Made by a program: the position numbers and the translations under genes. The notes under the pieces are model-generated. The model saw only the letters and a list, made by a program, of their open reading frames with translations, did no database searches and had not been told where the DNA came from. Source: DT-110 sp964342305 (GTDB taxonomy: Bacteria > Bacteroidota > Bacteroidia > Chitinophagales > Saprospiraceae). Taken from it: DNA of 64,000 nt. The DNA lies in contig CAYFGK010000005.1 in the NCBI GenBank assembly GCA_964342305.1, forward strand, positions 1-64,000, given 5' to 3'. Positions 35,936 to 44,778 of the stretch are shown here, piece after piece; the first letter of the stretch is position 1; every line of letters starts with the position of its first letter.

Positions 35936-36862
35936 ATGACTCCACGAGAACGAATCATTCGGGTCTTGTTATACCTGATTTCCAATCCCTATCAGTGGAC
36001 CTCCCGTGATTTGAGCAAAAAGTTTGCTGTTCACGTCGACCGGATTAAGGATGACCTCCGTGAACTTGAGAGAGCCGGACTTTCACTGGATCGACCCGTA
36101 GAACGGCAGTACCGGATTGCTATACTTCCCGATCACTCGTTTCGGGAACTGACTTACCTTCAACCGCTTTCCAACACGGACAAGGCGCTCATCAAGTCGG
36201 CCCTGCGAATGGCTTCGACCAAGGATCAATTATATCTAAGTAAAAAACTAGATAGTCTCTACGACTTTCAGCAATTGGGTCTGCGCGCCCTGCGCAAGCC
36301 GGCTTTGGAACGAATAAATCAACTGGAACAAGCCCGAAAAAACAAACGCCAGGTAGTCCTAAAGAATTACCACAGTGCCAGCAGTAATAACGTGCGAGAT
36401 CGGCAGGTAGAGCCCTTTCACCTGGACATGGCCAATGACCTCTTACAGGCCTACGATACCGAACAGAAGCATTCGAGGCATTATCGGCTATCACGAATAC
36501 AGCGAGTTGAAATAAAGGATATACCCTGGCAGTACGAGAGCGATCACCGCCACGGCATTACCGATGTTTTTGGCATTGTCAACAACCAACAGGTCAATGT
36601 ACATCTTACGGTCGATGTATTTGCGTACAATGGACTGACCGAGCAGTTCCCCTCCACCAAAGCTTATCTGGTTCCCGGAACGGTGGAACATACCTGGGAT
36701 TTTCAGGCACCAGTGAATGAGGAATACAAAGGATTGTTACCATTCATTCTGGCTCACTCCGACCAAATAGACATCCACCGTCCCAGCCATTTACTTGATC
36801 AGGTAGTGGCTTCCGCCAAAAAAATTACAGAAAAATTTTCCAGCGCAGAGGGGGGAGGGTGA
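35936..36862 (+). CDS. WYL-domain transcriptional regulator
   Basis: A 308-residue regulator. The N-terminal helix-turn-helix (YLISNPYQWTSRDLSKKFAVHVDRIKDDLRELERAGL) is followed by a WYL domain (about 130-215, KRQVVLKNYHSASSNNVRDRQVEPFHLDMAND) and a WCX-type C-terminal domain (about 225-300). It lies 49 bp upstream of cas6 in the same direction, and the cas genes follow without an obvious terminator. WYL proteins bind ligands such as nucleic acids or nucleotides and are repeatedly found next to CRISPR-cas and phage-defence genes. It probably regulates the cas operon, but no target site is proven. The GGCTTCCGCCAAAAAA form of the hairpin word is at 36808-36823. Confidence 0.9.
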   Translation: MTPRERIIRVLLYLISNPYQWTSRDLSKKFAVHVDRIKDDLRELERAGLSLDRPVERQYRIAILPDHSFRELTYLQPLSNTDKALIKSALRMASTKDQLYLSKKLDSLYDFQQLGLRALRKPALERINQLEQARKNKRQVVLKNYHSASSNNVRDRQVEPFHLDMANDLLQAYDTEQKHSRHYRLSRIQRVEIKDIPWQYESDHRHGITDVFGIVNNQQVNVHLTVDVFAYNGLTEQFPSTKAYLVPGTVEHTWDFQAPVNEEYKGLLPFILAHSDQIDIHRPSHLLDQVVASAKKITEKFSSAEGGG

Positions 36863-36911
36863 TTTTTTGGGATCCCCCACCCCGTATATTTTCACCATAA
36901 ATCAAAGGATT

Positions 36912-37568
36912 ATGCGAATCTACCTTCATTTAACACCAAATACGGAACCCGTTCCATTTAATTACCAGGCCGCCTTAGTCGGTGCTTTTCACCGGTGGCT
37001 AGGCGAGAATGAGCTGCACGATGATATTTCGTTGTATTCGTTGTCGTGGTTGGAACATGCACGTGTACGTCGCAAAGCGTTTGACTTTCCGGGAGGTAGC
37101 ACTTTTTACATCAGCGCTCCCAATGCTGAGTTTTTATCAAGCCTTATAGCAGGTGTGCAAGAGGGATGGCACTTGCGTTGGGGAATGGAGGTAGATAGAG
37201 TGACTATTCAGCGTACTCCGGACTTTGGTCGAGAGCGACGCTTTCTCGTGCAAAGCCCCATTTTGATCAAAAGAAAATCGGGCAGTGGCAATCAACAGTA
37301 TTTCTTTCCCAAAGATAAAGAGGCTTCTAGATATATGACGGAAACCATGCAGCATAAACTACGAAAGGCAGGATTGACCGAGGAGGTTACCGTTGCTTTT
37401 GACCCTGCATACGATAATCCGAAAACGAAACTTGTGGATTACAAAGGCATCAAGATTAAAGGATCTGTTTGTCCGGTAATAGTAAATGGTGCCCCCCGTG
37501 CGGTGCAATTTGCCTGGGAAGTAGGTGTGGGCAATTCGACGGGGATTGGGTTTGGAGCGTTGCGGTGA
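36912..37568 (+). CDS. cas6: Cas6 CRISPR RNA endonuclease
   Basis: A 218-residue RAMP protein from ATG 36912; the longer frame from 36867 has no convincing N-terminus. Its first strand (MRIYLHLTPN) and the FHRWLGENELHDD helix fit a Cas6 ferredoxin-like fold, and the glycine-rich loop GVGNSTGIGFGALR at the C-terminus is the family hallmark. Cas6 cuts precursor crRNA within each repeat. The candidate general-base His is probably in the N-terminal HDD region, but I cannot fix it by sequence alone. It lies between the WYL regulator and cas5 (45 bp gap). Confidence 0.88.
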   Translation: MRIYLHLTPNTEPVPFNYQAALVGAFHRWLGENELHDDISLYSLSWLEHARVRRKAFDFPGGSTFYISAPNAEFLSSLIAGVQEGWHLRWGMEVDRVTIQRTPDFGRERRFLVQSPILIKRKSGSGNQQYFFPKDKEASRYMTETMQHKLRKAGLTEEVTVAFDPAYDNPKTKLVDYKGIKIKGSVCPVIVNGAPRAVQFAWEVGVGNSTGIGFGALR

Positions 37569-37613
37569 TTTGAAAGCGGATATGGCCTAAATAAATACAA
37601 AATACAAGCAGTA

Positions 37614-38426
37614 ATGCATACAGACTTATCATTTTTCACAGAACCGCCTGCATTAGAGAAAAAGGCAGTGCTTGAGATAGTCCCTCTTGCACCATTGTCC
37701 ATGGTATCAGCTCAGCCAGGCTCCTATTTTAGATCGGAGATTACTCCAACAGTGGATATGGTTTATGGTCTCTTAGAAAACGCACTTGGATGGCATTTCG
37801 GGGATAAAACCAGAAAGACCATTTTCAAGGCACTTCACAAAGCGGCAAAGAAAAAGCATGGTAAAAATGAATTATATAAAAATTCAGATTGGCTAAAGGG
37901 CAAGCCGGCAATTTCGGGTAGTGGATATTATAGCTTCCTTCAATACCATTTGTCACTTGAACTGAAAAGCGCTGATGAAGAACCAATGACGTACGATGAC
38001 TTTTGGTCAATGAATCTTAGGACTGAGAAGAACCAGTTCGTTGGAGGAAGTCGAAATTACGACATAAGCTTAGAACAGATTATTTCAATATCTAGAAAAA
38101 AAATAAAAAGAAAAGATGGCAGAAAGCCAGAGCCCGCAATTCAGTTTGGAGATAAAGGAGAGTTTATTACTATATCGATAGAAGAACTGAAGAAAATGAA
38201 AAAAGGAAAGTACAAATTAAAAAACCTTAAACCATTTTTCCCGCACTATTATGTCAGCCCTAAAGTAAGGGGATATGTAGTACCGAAAAAGCAATATAGG
38301 TTCAGTGCAATTTGTTCAAAAGAATTAGGGATTTTGATAAATCAAGCTATAGAAACCCCTTCATCTCCTCTCTATCTAGGCTCAAACGATGGTTGGGTAG
38401 ATGTAAAATGGATTAACCATGAGTAA
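37614..38426 (+). CDS. cas5: Cas5 Cascade subunit
   Basis: A 270-residue RAMP-family protein. VLEIVPLAPLSMVSAQPGSYFRSEITPTVDMVYGLLENALGWHF is the N-terminal Cas5 pattern (a beta strand, then the PT...YGLLENALGWH helix). A basic Lys-rich middle follows (residues about 150-220). Cas5 binds the crRNA 5' handle and caps the Cascade backbone. Its stop overlaps the cas8 start by 8 bp. The gene is markedly AT-rich compared with the window. In many I-B loci cas5 follows cas7, so its place directly after cas6 is unusual. Confidence 0.85.
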   Translation: MHTDLSFFTEPPALEKKAVLEIVPLAPLSMVSAQPGSYFRSEITPTVDMVYGLLENALGWHFGDKTRKTIFKALHKAAKKKHGKNELYKNSDWLKGKPAISGSGYYSFLQYHLSLELKSADEEPMTYDDFWSMNLRTEKNQFVGGSRNYDISLEQIISISRKKIKRKDGRKPEPAIQFGDKGEFITISIEELKKMKKGKYKLKNLKPFFPHYYVSPKVRGYVVPKKQYRFSAICSKELGILINQAIETPSSPLYLGSNDGWVDVKWINHE

Positions 38427-39963
38427 GGATTATAATAATTGGCACCCGATGCCCAGATATGGTTTGGCAGCTGCTCTTAAATATTTGGAGATTGATCCAA
38501 ACCCTAGCTTACAGAAGGAAGAACTTGGCTTAATAGCCCTGAAAGCCCTAAAGGAAAGCCTTAGTAGTTTTATGCTTACTCCTTCCGTTCAGCCTGCAAA
38601 AGCATTCTTCACCTATTTACCCGGAGATAAGGTTGATCCTGGTAAGAAATCAGGACAGGTTTCTACAAATGGATACTACAGTGGCCCGCATATCATTACC
38701 GGTAACAATGCTGCTGGCATTGTAAAAGAGACCAAAAGTATGATTAAGATTTTGGAGAGTGCAGAATATGATATAACCTATGATTTGAAACGCTCTTACG
38801 CCCCAATGGTTGCTATGATAAATGCAGGTAGAGCGTCCATGGCTAATCCCAAAGTAAATCTTTTACACGCTGTATTTACTGCATTTGCAGCGTTAACGCA
38901 ACTAAAGCCATCAGCCTATATAAAGAAGAGAGAAACAGAAAAAAGAAATACGGGCTTATTTCCCGATCTCCCCTTTTACGATCCCCAAACTGCGTCTTTT
39001 CCCCTATCTCAATTCATAAGCATTTTTCAAAAGGTTCAGCAACGAGGAGAAGGGAGTGATGCCTACACAAGTGACTATGACGGAAAATCCTTTCGTCGCC
39101 CTCCCATTTTTCAGGGGAACTATCACGAGGCACCCCGTTCGATGAGTCTGGGTGCAGTACCACTTATTTCAGCTATTGGAAAATGGGCGGAAAAACAAAA
39201 GATCCAACGACGCAGAGCTGAGCAAGTATTACTGTGGCTTGAAAACCGGCCAATCTATTCCGTTTCCGATGCAGCTATCAATCAGGAGCGTTTCGGGCAC
39301 CATTTGGTTGCTCTTGCCCTTGATGGAGAATTGCATACTGTTCTCAAACATATAAACCGGGTAAGCTTGATTGGGATAGAAGACGGCAGAAAATTTAATG
39401 ACCCAAAGTGGAAGCTATTCCTAATGCACTTTGATCAATTTTTGCGCTTTTTCACGAAACCAAGCCTACAAAACTTTCTGGCTTACCGAGCCACTTATCC
39501 AGCAGAATTTTTCACCCTATTAAAAGAATATTTCATGAGTGAAAGAAAGTATAGCGATGAACTCATTAATGCAGCTATTGCATATGGGCGATCACTCAAC
39601 CGAGCTGCCTATATCTCCGCCAAAAATGAAGAGGAAGAAGACAAACAAAAAGGGCGAGCGTCAAGAGGCATCAAGGAATATAAGCACCGAGTACTGTTGC
39701 AATTAGAAAGCATAGTACAAAGTGCAAAGGTAAGTACGGAGCTTATTGCGCGGCTAAATTCACAGGCTGGCAGACTGACTATGCAGGATATACCTGCCGA
39801 TGCGGAGCCCTTTCTCATGGCTGTGATGAATGACAAGATTAACCTTGAGGACGCAAAAAATCTGATTACTGCATTTATGCGGATCAGTCCATTTCCAACC
39901 ACTACAGGAACTACCGAAAAAGTTGATACCGCACCGCCAGATAGTTCTGTATTAGGTGAGTAA
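38419..39963 (+). CDS. cas8: Cas8 large subunit of a type I-B-like Cascade
   Basis: A 514-residue protein, assigned as Cas8 by its size, its place between cas5 and cas7, and its lack of any other recognisable fold. No CxxC pairs or nuclease motifs are seen. The C-terminal about 140 residues are helical (DELINAAIAYGRSLNRAAYISAKN, KHRVLLQLESIVQSAKVSTELI), like the small-subunit region of other Cas8 proteins. It could belong to the Cas8a1/Csp2 group found in the Porphyromonas gingivalis-type subtype, but this is a guess from gene context. Large subunits recognise the PAM and recruit Cas3. The gene is AT-rich and overlaps cas5. Confidence 0.7.
   Translation: MSKDYNNWHPMPRYGLAAALKYLEIDPNPSLQKEELGLIALKALKESLSSFMLTPSVQPAKAFFTYLPGDKVDPGKKSGQVSTNGYYSGPHIITGNNAAGIVKETKSMIKILESAEYDITYDLKRSYAPMVAMINAGRASMANPKVNLLHAVFTAFAALTQLKPSAYIKKRETEKRNTGLFPDLPFYDPQTASFPLSQFISIFQKVQQRGEGSDAYTSDYDGKSFRRPPIFQGNYHEAPRSMSLGAVPLISAIGKWAEKQKIQRRRAEQVLLWLENRPIYSVSDAAINQERFGHHLVALALDGELHTVLKHINRVSLIGIEDGRKFNDPKWKLFLMHFDQFLRFFTKPSLQNFLAYRATYPAEFFTLLKEYFMSERKYSDELINAAIAYGRSLNRAAYISAKNEEEEDKQKGRASRGIKEYKHRVLLQLESIVQSAKVSTELIARLNSQAGRLTMQDIPADAEPFLMAVMNDKINLEDAKNLITAFMRISPFPTTTGTTEKVDTAPPDSSVLGE
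39535..39963 (+). CDS. candidate internal cas11 small subunit
   Basis: An in-frame ATG within cas8 (39535, MSERKYSDELINA) would give 142 residues, almost all helical and of normal Cas11 size. In several type I-B, I-C and I-D systems the small subunit is translated separately from the 3' part of cas8, and no separate cas11 gene is present here. The upstream sequence TTAAAAGAATATTTC is purine-rich, but no strong ribosome site can be claimed in Bacteroidota. Confidence 0.35.
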   Translation: MSERKYSDELINAAIAYGRSLNRAAYISAKNEEEEDKQKGRASRGIKEYKHRVLLQLESIVQSAKVSTELIARLNSQAGRLTMQDIPADAEPFLMAVMNDKINLEDAKNLITAFMRISPFPTTTGTTEKVDTAPPDSSVLGE

Positions 39964-40000
39964 GGTTTTTTATTTAAGAAATACTAAATGTTTTATAGTC

Positions 40001-40900
40001 ATGAAAATCAAATCTATTTTAGTTACCTCCATTGCTCCAATGAGTGATCATGCTGCCAATCGTGGAGAAAAACTTCTTGGTAATGCCTCCTCTGTCAAGC
40101 GGCGGCCGGATGGGCGAGTATATATTTCCGGCCAAATGCAGCGTCATGTATTGTTTAGCGCCATTGAGCGACTCAATGAAGATCATCCAGAACGTGGAGA
40201 GACCTATGTAGCCAATGGTGATGGCCCTTCAACCAACATCAGTAAGGACCTACGAAGTGATCTTGGAGGTTTTCTGAGTACAAGTAAAGGTGAATATTCT
40301 GGCCGGAGAACCGCTCCAATATCTGCCACTCCCGCAGTCGCTGTCAATCCTAGTTCAATTGGAAGGGATTTGCTGATCCGGTTAAAAATGAATCAGGATA
40401 CAGAAGCACAACAGCGACAGGCATTAGCAACCAATGAATTCAGCACCCAGGATGAAATGGTGCAAAGCTTCCACCTGGATGTCGGTGCAGTAGGTGTAAT
40501 AAAAGAATATTCATACCAAGACGAAAGTCATGTTGCAACTACATACAAATCATTTATCGATGACGAAGAGCACGCCCGCAGAATAAGTCTCTTCCTGCAG
40601 GCCACCGCTGCAATGACAGATTACGCAAACCAAGCCCGAAATGCTGTAAGTGGTGAACCCAATAAAGTGCTAATCGTACTGGATCATAAACTCAGCAGAA
40701 AAGCAACCCGGTATTTTCAACCAGAGACCTCAGAAACTGAACGTCAAAATATCCTGGGAGAGCTTGAGAAGCGAAAGGCGAAAGTCTTTTTAGGCGACGA
40801 TACTTCGACAGAAGGACTCTCCGTAGCCGAAGCTTATGAAAAAGCACTCGAATCTATAAAAGCCGATCAACTTTACCGCCCGGAATATGAGTCCGTCTAA
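40001..40900 (+). CDS. cas7: Cas7 backbone subunit, DevR/Cst2-like
   Basis: A 299-residue RAMP protein from ATG 40001, which gives the standard strand (MKIKSILVTSIAPMSDHAANRGEKLLGN). The longer frame from 39956 overlaps cas8. VKRRPDGRVYISGQMQRHVLFSAIERL and the SQMQRH-type motif are typical of Cas7 of the DevR/Csh2/Cst2 family. Several copies assemble along the crRNA in Cascade. It lies 37 bp after cas8, and its stop overlaps the cas3 start by 14 bp. Confidence 0.88.
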   Translation: MKIKSILVTSIAPMSDHAANRGEKLLGNASSVKRRPDGRVYISGQMQRHVLFSAIERLNEDHPERGETYVANGDGPSTNISKDLRSDLGGFLSTSKGEYSGRRTAPISATPAVAVNPSSIGRDLLIRLKMNQDTEAQQRQALATNEFSTQDEMVQSFHLDVGAVGVIKEYSYQDESHVATTYKSFIDDEEHARRISLFLQATAAMTDYANQARNAVSGEPNKVLIVLDHKLSRKATRYFQPETSETERQNILGELEKRKAKVFLGDDTSTEGLSVAEAYEKALESIKADQLYRPEYESV

Positions 40901-43265
40901 ACAAATAACACTCGCAAAACCATCCGGGATTTCACTCGCTGAGCATACGTTACACGTAAAGCAAGAGGCTGCTTACATTATTGAAAAGCTTCCGTTTTTA
41001 TCCAGTAAATACCAACATCTATGTGGTGGAGATTTGGGCCATGATTTACGTTTGGCGTCAAAATACCATGATTGGGGCAAGTGCTTTGAGAAATGGCAAA
41101 CAGCTTGTAAAAAAGATTACCAAATATACCTGGATTGGAGAAAAGGTGAAGGTCTACTTGCCTCCGATTTTACCGCTGAACATTACAGAATGTTTGAGGC
41201 ATCCATGCGTAAAGCTGGTAAGAAGGCTGGACCAAATATCTTTCATGCCTGTTTGCGCCATGAATTGGCCTCGTTAGACTATATCAACGAAGCTCAAATT
41301 GCCCTTTCTGAATCAATACGATCAGCCATTGCCGCTCACCACGGAAAACTATCTTTCAGGCATAAAACCAGATGGCGAAAAGATGGTATGAGTTCTGATA
41401 TTGACTCCCGTGGCCCCTTCGCAAGGTACTGGGACGAATTTGAGGCCCTGTCCGATGAAGTTAGTGATGAATCATTAACCTATGTGGTAAAAAAACGCTA
41501 CGAGTTTGCGGCTATTCGCACCCTTTTGCAATTAGCAGATACAAGGGCTAGTCGCAAAGAAGGAGAAGGAGAGGATGCCCATTACGAGCTTACACCTTTT
41601 CCAAAAGTAAAGCGTTTTCCAACACTTCGGCCAGTTCAGCAAGCCGCATTAGACCTCGCTGAGGAACCCCTTGGTATTTTAAGAGCACCTACGGGTAGTG
41701 GAAAAACCTATGCTGCCTTACTTTGGGCAGAAGAACAAATGGAAAAAGGCAGGTCTGATCGATTGGTAATAGCCATGCCCACCCGATTTACCAGTAACGC
41801 ACTGTCAATTGGAGCGGCTGAACAGCTAGGGAAAACAGGATTATACCATTCTAGTGCTTGGTACAACCGTTACGGAGACTTAAAAAAAGGATCTGCTTAC
41901 AAAGAAGCGATGGAAGCGCATCGGATGGCGAGATTTTTAGCTACCCCAGTAACCGTTTGCACCATTGATCACTTATTGATTGCTCTTACAGGTACAAGGG
42001 AAGCTCACCACAGCACATTTTATTTTTTAGCCAACAGTGCGGTTGTTTTTGATGAAGCGGATTTCTATGATCCCTTTGTGCAAGCCAATATGGTAGTCTT
42101 GCTTGAAGTTTTGAAAATACTAGAGGTTCCTGTTTTAATAATGAGCGCAACCGTTCCTGATTCTGCGAGAAGATATTATCAGGCTACCGCCCCAATAGCC
42201 GTTGCGGAAACGGAACCCAGAAGTACCCGTAAAAAGCTACACTTCATTGGATCATCTGTCTTACAGATAGAAGCTGTATTGAAAGAAATGATCAGACGGG
42301 AACAAGGTATCATCTATGCTAATACAATCGCCAGGGCTTTGGAATACTATCGTTGGTTCGAGGACAATATGGAACGAAAAGATATTCCAGTTGTGATTTA
42401 TCACAGCCGGTTTACGGAAGAGGGCAAAAAGAACATTGAGGAGAACCTGATTGATAAACTTGGTAAAGAAGCCTGGGAGAACAATAAAAAAGAGCAGGTT
42501 CGGGGTATCGCAATAATGACCCAAATTGGTGAGATGAGTATCAACATAAGCACAACCTTGATGCTTACAGATTTATGCCCGTGGGACCGTTTGGCACAGC
42601 GTGTTGGACGTCTTGCCCGCTTTGATTTTCAGGAAAATGGTATCTGCTATGTGGTGACACCATATAAAGATGGAAAGGTTTATCCCGCTCCTTATGGGGC
42701 ATATAGCCGGAAGGATAAAAAGTGGGTACCATTTGAGTCTTTTAGGGATTCTGAGAAACAGCTTCAACATAGTTTCTCAACACCTCGGACTGTGACCCCA
42801 AAGGATTTCGTCGATTTTGTCAATGGCCTTTATCCTGACGCCCCAGAATTAGATAGTGACTCATCAGCAAACCAAAGACGTTATCGACAGTTGATTAGAG
42901 CTAACTGGTTGATAACGCCTGACACCAGAGTAGAAGAGGATGAAGGACATGTTGGTGCAGACTGGTCAAGCCGACGTATTCCACCTCAGCAAACTGTTTT
43001 TATAACCGCCCCCCACAATCTCTCGGGTTATCCAGAGCTCCAAAACTTTGAATTAAAGTACGGAGTAAGAGTTCCGAAATACCTACTTGATAAAGAACTA
43101 AGGAAGAAAGAAAATAGCCGGATTAGGCAAGAAAAAATCCGCTTAGAAAAACACGAGGAAGACTTAGAAGTTTACTACACCTCTGATTATAGTGAGGAAT
43201 TGGGTCTTGCTTTTTTGTATGAAGAAAATTTCAGACCGGATGCAAGCAACCAGATTGATTCATGA
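40887..43265 (+). CDS. cas3: Cas3 helicase-nuclease
   Basis: A 792-residue protein. HD nuclease domain (about 1-215): SLAEHTLHV, LASKYHDWGK with His61-Asp62, ARHELAS-like CLRHELAS and IAAHHGK. SF2 helicase: Walker A GSGKT at 270-274, DEAD at 389-392, SAT in LIMSATVP, and motif VI QRVGRLARF. A C-terminal domain follows (about 600-792). Cas3 is recruited to the R-loop and degrades the target DNA. The overlaps with cas7 (14 bp) and cas4 (4 bp) make an operon certain. It belongs to the AT-rich effector block. Confidence 0.96.
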   Translation: MSPSKQITLAKPSGISLAEHTLHVKQEAAYIIEKLPFLSSKYQHLCGGDLGHDLRLASKYHDWGKCFEKWQTACKKDYQIYLDWRKGEGLLASDFTAEHYRMFEASMRKAGKKAGPNIFHACLRHELASLDYINEAQIALSESIRSAIAAHHGKLSFRHKTRWRKDGMSSDIDSRGPFARYWDEFEALSDEVSDESLTYVVKKRYEFAAIRTLLQLADTRASRKEGEGEDAHYELTPFPKVKRFPTLRPVQQAALDLAEEPLGILRAPTGSGKTYAALLWAEEQMEKGRSDRLVIAMPTRFTSNALSIGAAEQLGKTGLYHSSAWYNRYGDLKKGSAYKEAMEAHRMARFLATPVTVCTIDHLLIALTGTREAHHSTFYFLANSAVVFDEADFYDPFVQANMVVLLEVLKILEVPVLIMSATVPDSARRYYQATAPIAVAETEPRSTRKKLHFIGSSVLQIEAVLKEMIRREQGIIYANTIARALEYYRWFEDNMERKDIPVVIYHSRFTEEGKKNIEENLIDKLGKEAWENNKKEQVRGIAIMTQIGEMSINISTTLMLTDLCPWDRLAQRVGRLARFDFQENGICYVVTPYKDGKVYPAPYGAYSRKDKKWVPFESFRDSEKQLQHSFSTPRTVTPKDFVDFVNGLYPDAPELDSDSSANQRRYRQLIRANWLITPDTRVEEDEGHVGADWSSRRIPPQQTVFITAPHNLSGYPELQNFELKYGVRVPKYLLDKELRKKENSRIRQEKIRLEKHEEDLEVYYTSDYSEELGLAFLYEENFRPDASNQIDS

Positions 43266-43756
43266 TCTCCGCCTCCCACATCACCTACTACCACCTATGC
43301 CATCGTAAACTATGGTTACACCACAAAGGTATGCGGCAGGAAGACAATAGCCAGGCTGTCGGTGAAGGTAAACTCATTGGCCAGCACGCTTACACCCGCC
43401 GCCCCTCCCGCTGGCGGGAGCTCAATCTGGGGTACCTGAAAATAGACCATTTCGACCCAAAGGAAAGAATAGTACGCGAAGTCAAAAAAAGTCCGAAACT
43501 GGAACATGCCCACGTGGCCCAAGTCCACTATTATCTGTACATGCTCGAACGGGCCGGTATCCCGGAGGTACGCGGCCTGCTCGAGTATCCCAAACACCGT
43601 CGTACCCGTGAAGTCTATCTGACCGATGAGATACGTTCTGATATTCGGGGATGGGAAGCGGAGATCCAACGAATCGTGGAGTCACCGCAATGCCCACCAT
43701 TAGTAAAGAAAACATATTGCAAGACTTGTGCCTACCGGGACTTTTGTTTTGTCTGA
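43262..43756 (+). CDS. cas4: Cas4 exonuclease
   Basis: A 164-residue RecB-like nuclease. Iron-sulfur cysteines: Cys13 (HLCHRKLWL) and Cys153, Cys156 and Cys162 (TYCKTCAYRDFCFV). Nuclease motifs: KIDHFD, REVKKS and the QVHYYLYML motif. Cas4 trims and selects PAM-containing spacers for Cas1-Cas2. The composition changes abruptly here: from this gene on it is GC-rich like the rest of the window, whereas cas5 to cas3 are AT-rich. It starts 4 bp inside cas3, and cas1 starts 11 bp after its stop. Confidence 0.93.
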   Translation: MISASHITYYHLCHRKLWLHHKGMRQEDNSQAVGEGKLIGQHAYTRRPSRWRELNLGYLKIDHFDPKERIVREVKKSPKLEHAHVAQVHYYLYMLERAGIPEVRGLLEYPKHRRTREVYLTDEIRSDIRGWEAEIQRIVESPQCPPLVKKTYCKTCAYRDFCFV

Positions 43757-43767
43757 ACTACAAACCC

Positions 43768-44778
43768 ATGAAAAAAGCCTATTATTTATTCAACCCGGGG
43801 CGCATGAGCAGGCGCGACAACACCCTTAAATTCGATCCAGTCCCTAACGAAGAGCACCCCCAACCCAAGGCTCGTTTTTTGCCCGTAGCCGGGGTGAGTG
43901 CGCTTTACGTTTTTGGCAGCCTGGATACCAATAGCGCCCTTTACAATTTTTTAGGCCGCAACCATATACCTGTTCATTTCTTTGATTATTACCAACACTA
44001 TACCGGGTCGTTTAGTCCAAAAGAATACTTACTGGCTGGTCAAATGCTCATCGCACAGGCCGATGCCTACCGCAGATCCAAACCCCGAATGATGATTGCG
44101 CAAGCACTGGTGGATGCAGCGATGGCCAATATGCTGCGCACCTTACGCTATTATCAGAGTCGGGATAAAGAGGTAGCCTCCCACATTATTGCACTTGAAT
44201 CGCTACAACAACAGATACCTTCAGCACAGGATATTGGCACACTCATGGGGTTGGAAGGAAACAGCCGACAACAGTATTACGATAGTTTTGGTCAGATCGT
44301 AACGCATTTTTCCTGGGAGGGCCGACGTAAACGCCCACCAAAGGACGAACTCAATGCCCTCCTGAGCTTTGGTAATTCCTTATGCTACACAGTTTGTCTG
44401 GACGCGATTTACAATTCGCAGTTGAACCCGACCATCAGTTATTTGCACGAGCCTGGTACCCGCCGGTATAGCCTGGCACTCGATATATCGGAAATTTTCA
44501 AACCCATTCTGGTCGATCGGTTGATCTTTCGCCTGTGCAACCGGCGTGAAATACGACGGGAACATTTTGACTACGTAGACGAAGCTTGCTTTCTCTCTCC
44601 CAAGGGTCGCAAAGTGGTGGTCAAAAACTGGGAAGAGCGTCTTCAGCAGACGATTCATCATCGCAAGCTGGGCCGAAAGGTAAGTTACCGACATTTATTG
44701 CGACTGGATTGCTACAAACTCGCAAAGTACCTGTTAAAGATGGAACCGGATTTTCAACCTTTCAAAATCTGGTGGTAA
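43768..44778 (+). CDS. cas1: Cas1 integrase
   Basis: A 336-residue Cas1 from ATG 43768 (MKKAYYLFNPGRMSRRD). The longer frame from 43651 overlaps cas4 and is not used. The N-terminal beta domain shows LYVFGSLDTNSALYNFLG and FFDYYQHYTGSF. The metal-binding catalytic residues are Glu163 (LEGNSRQQYYDSF), His227 (ISYLHEPG) and Asp239 (LALDISEIFKP). It integrates spacers with Cas2. The stop codon shares its last base with the cas2 start. Confidence 0.96.
   Translation: MKKAYYLFNPGRMSRRDNTLKFDPVPNEEHPQPKARFLPVAGVSALYVFGSLDTNSALYNFLGRNHIPVHFFDYYQHYTGSFSPKEYLLAGQMLIAQADAYRRSKPRMMIAQALVDAAMANMLRTLRYYQSRDKEVASHIIALESLQQQIPSAQDIGTLMGLEGNSRQQYYDSFGQIVTHFSWEGRRKRPPKDELNALLSFGNSLCYTVCLDAIYNSQLNPTISYLHEPGTRRYSLALDISEIFKPILVDRLIFRLCNRREIRREHFDYVDEACFLSPKGRKVVVKNWEERLQQTIHHRKLGRKVSYRHLLRLDCYKLAKYLLKMEPDFQPFKIWW

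Noticed and set aside
22472..37593. The shared 15-mer GGATATGGCCTAAAT near the cytidine deaminase gene and between cas6 and cas5
   Set aside because: A few chance pairs of 15-mers are expected in 64 kb, and there is no third copy or supporting structure.
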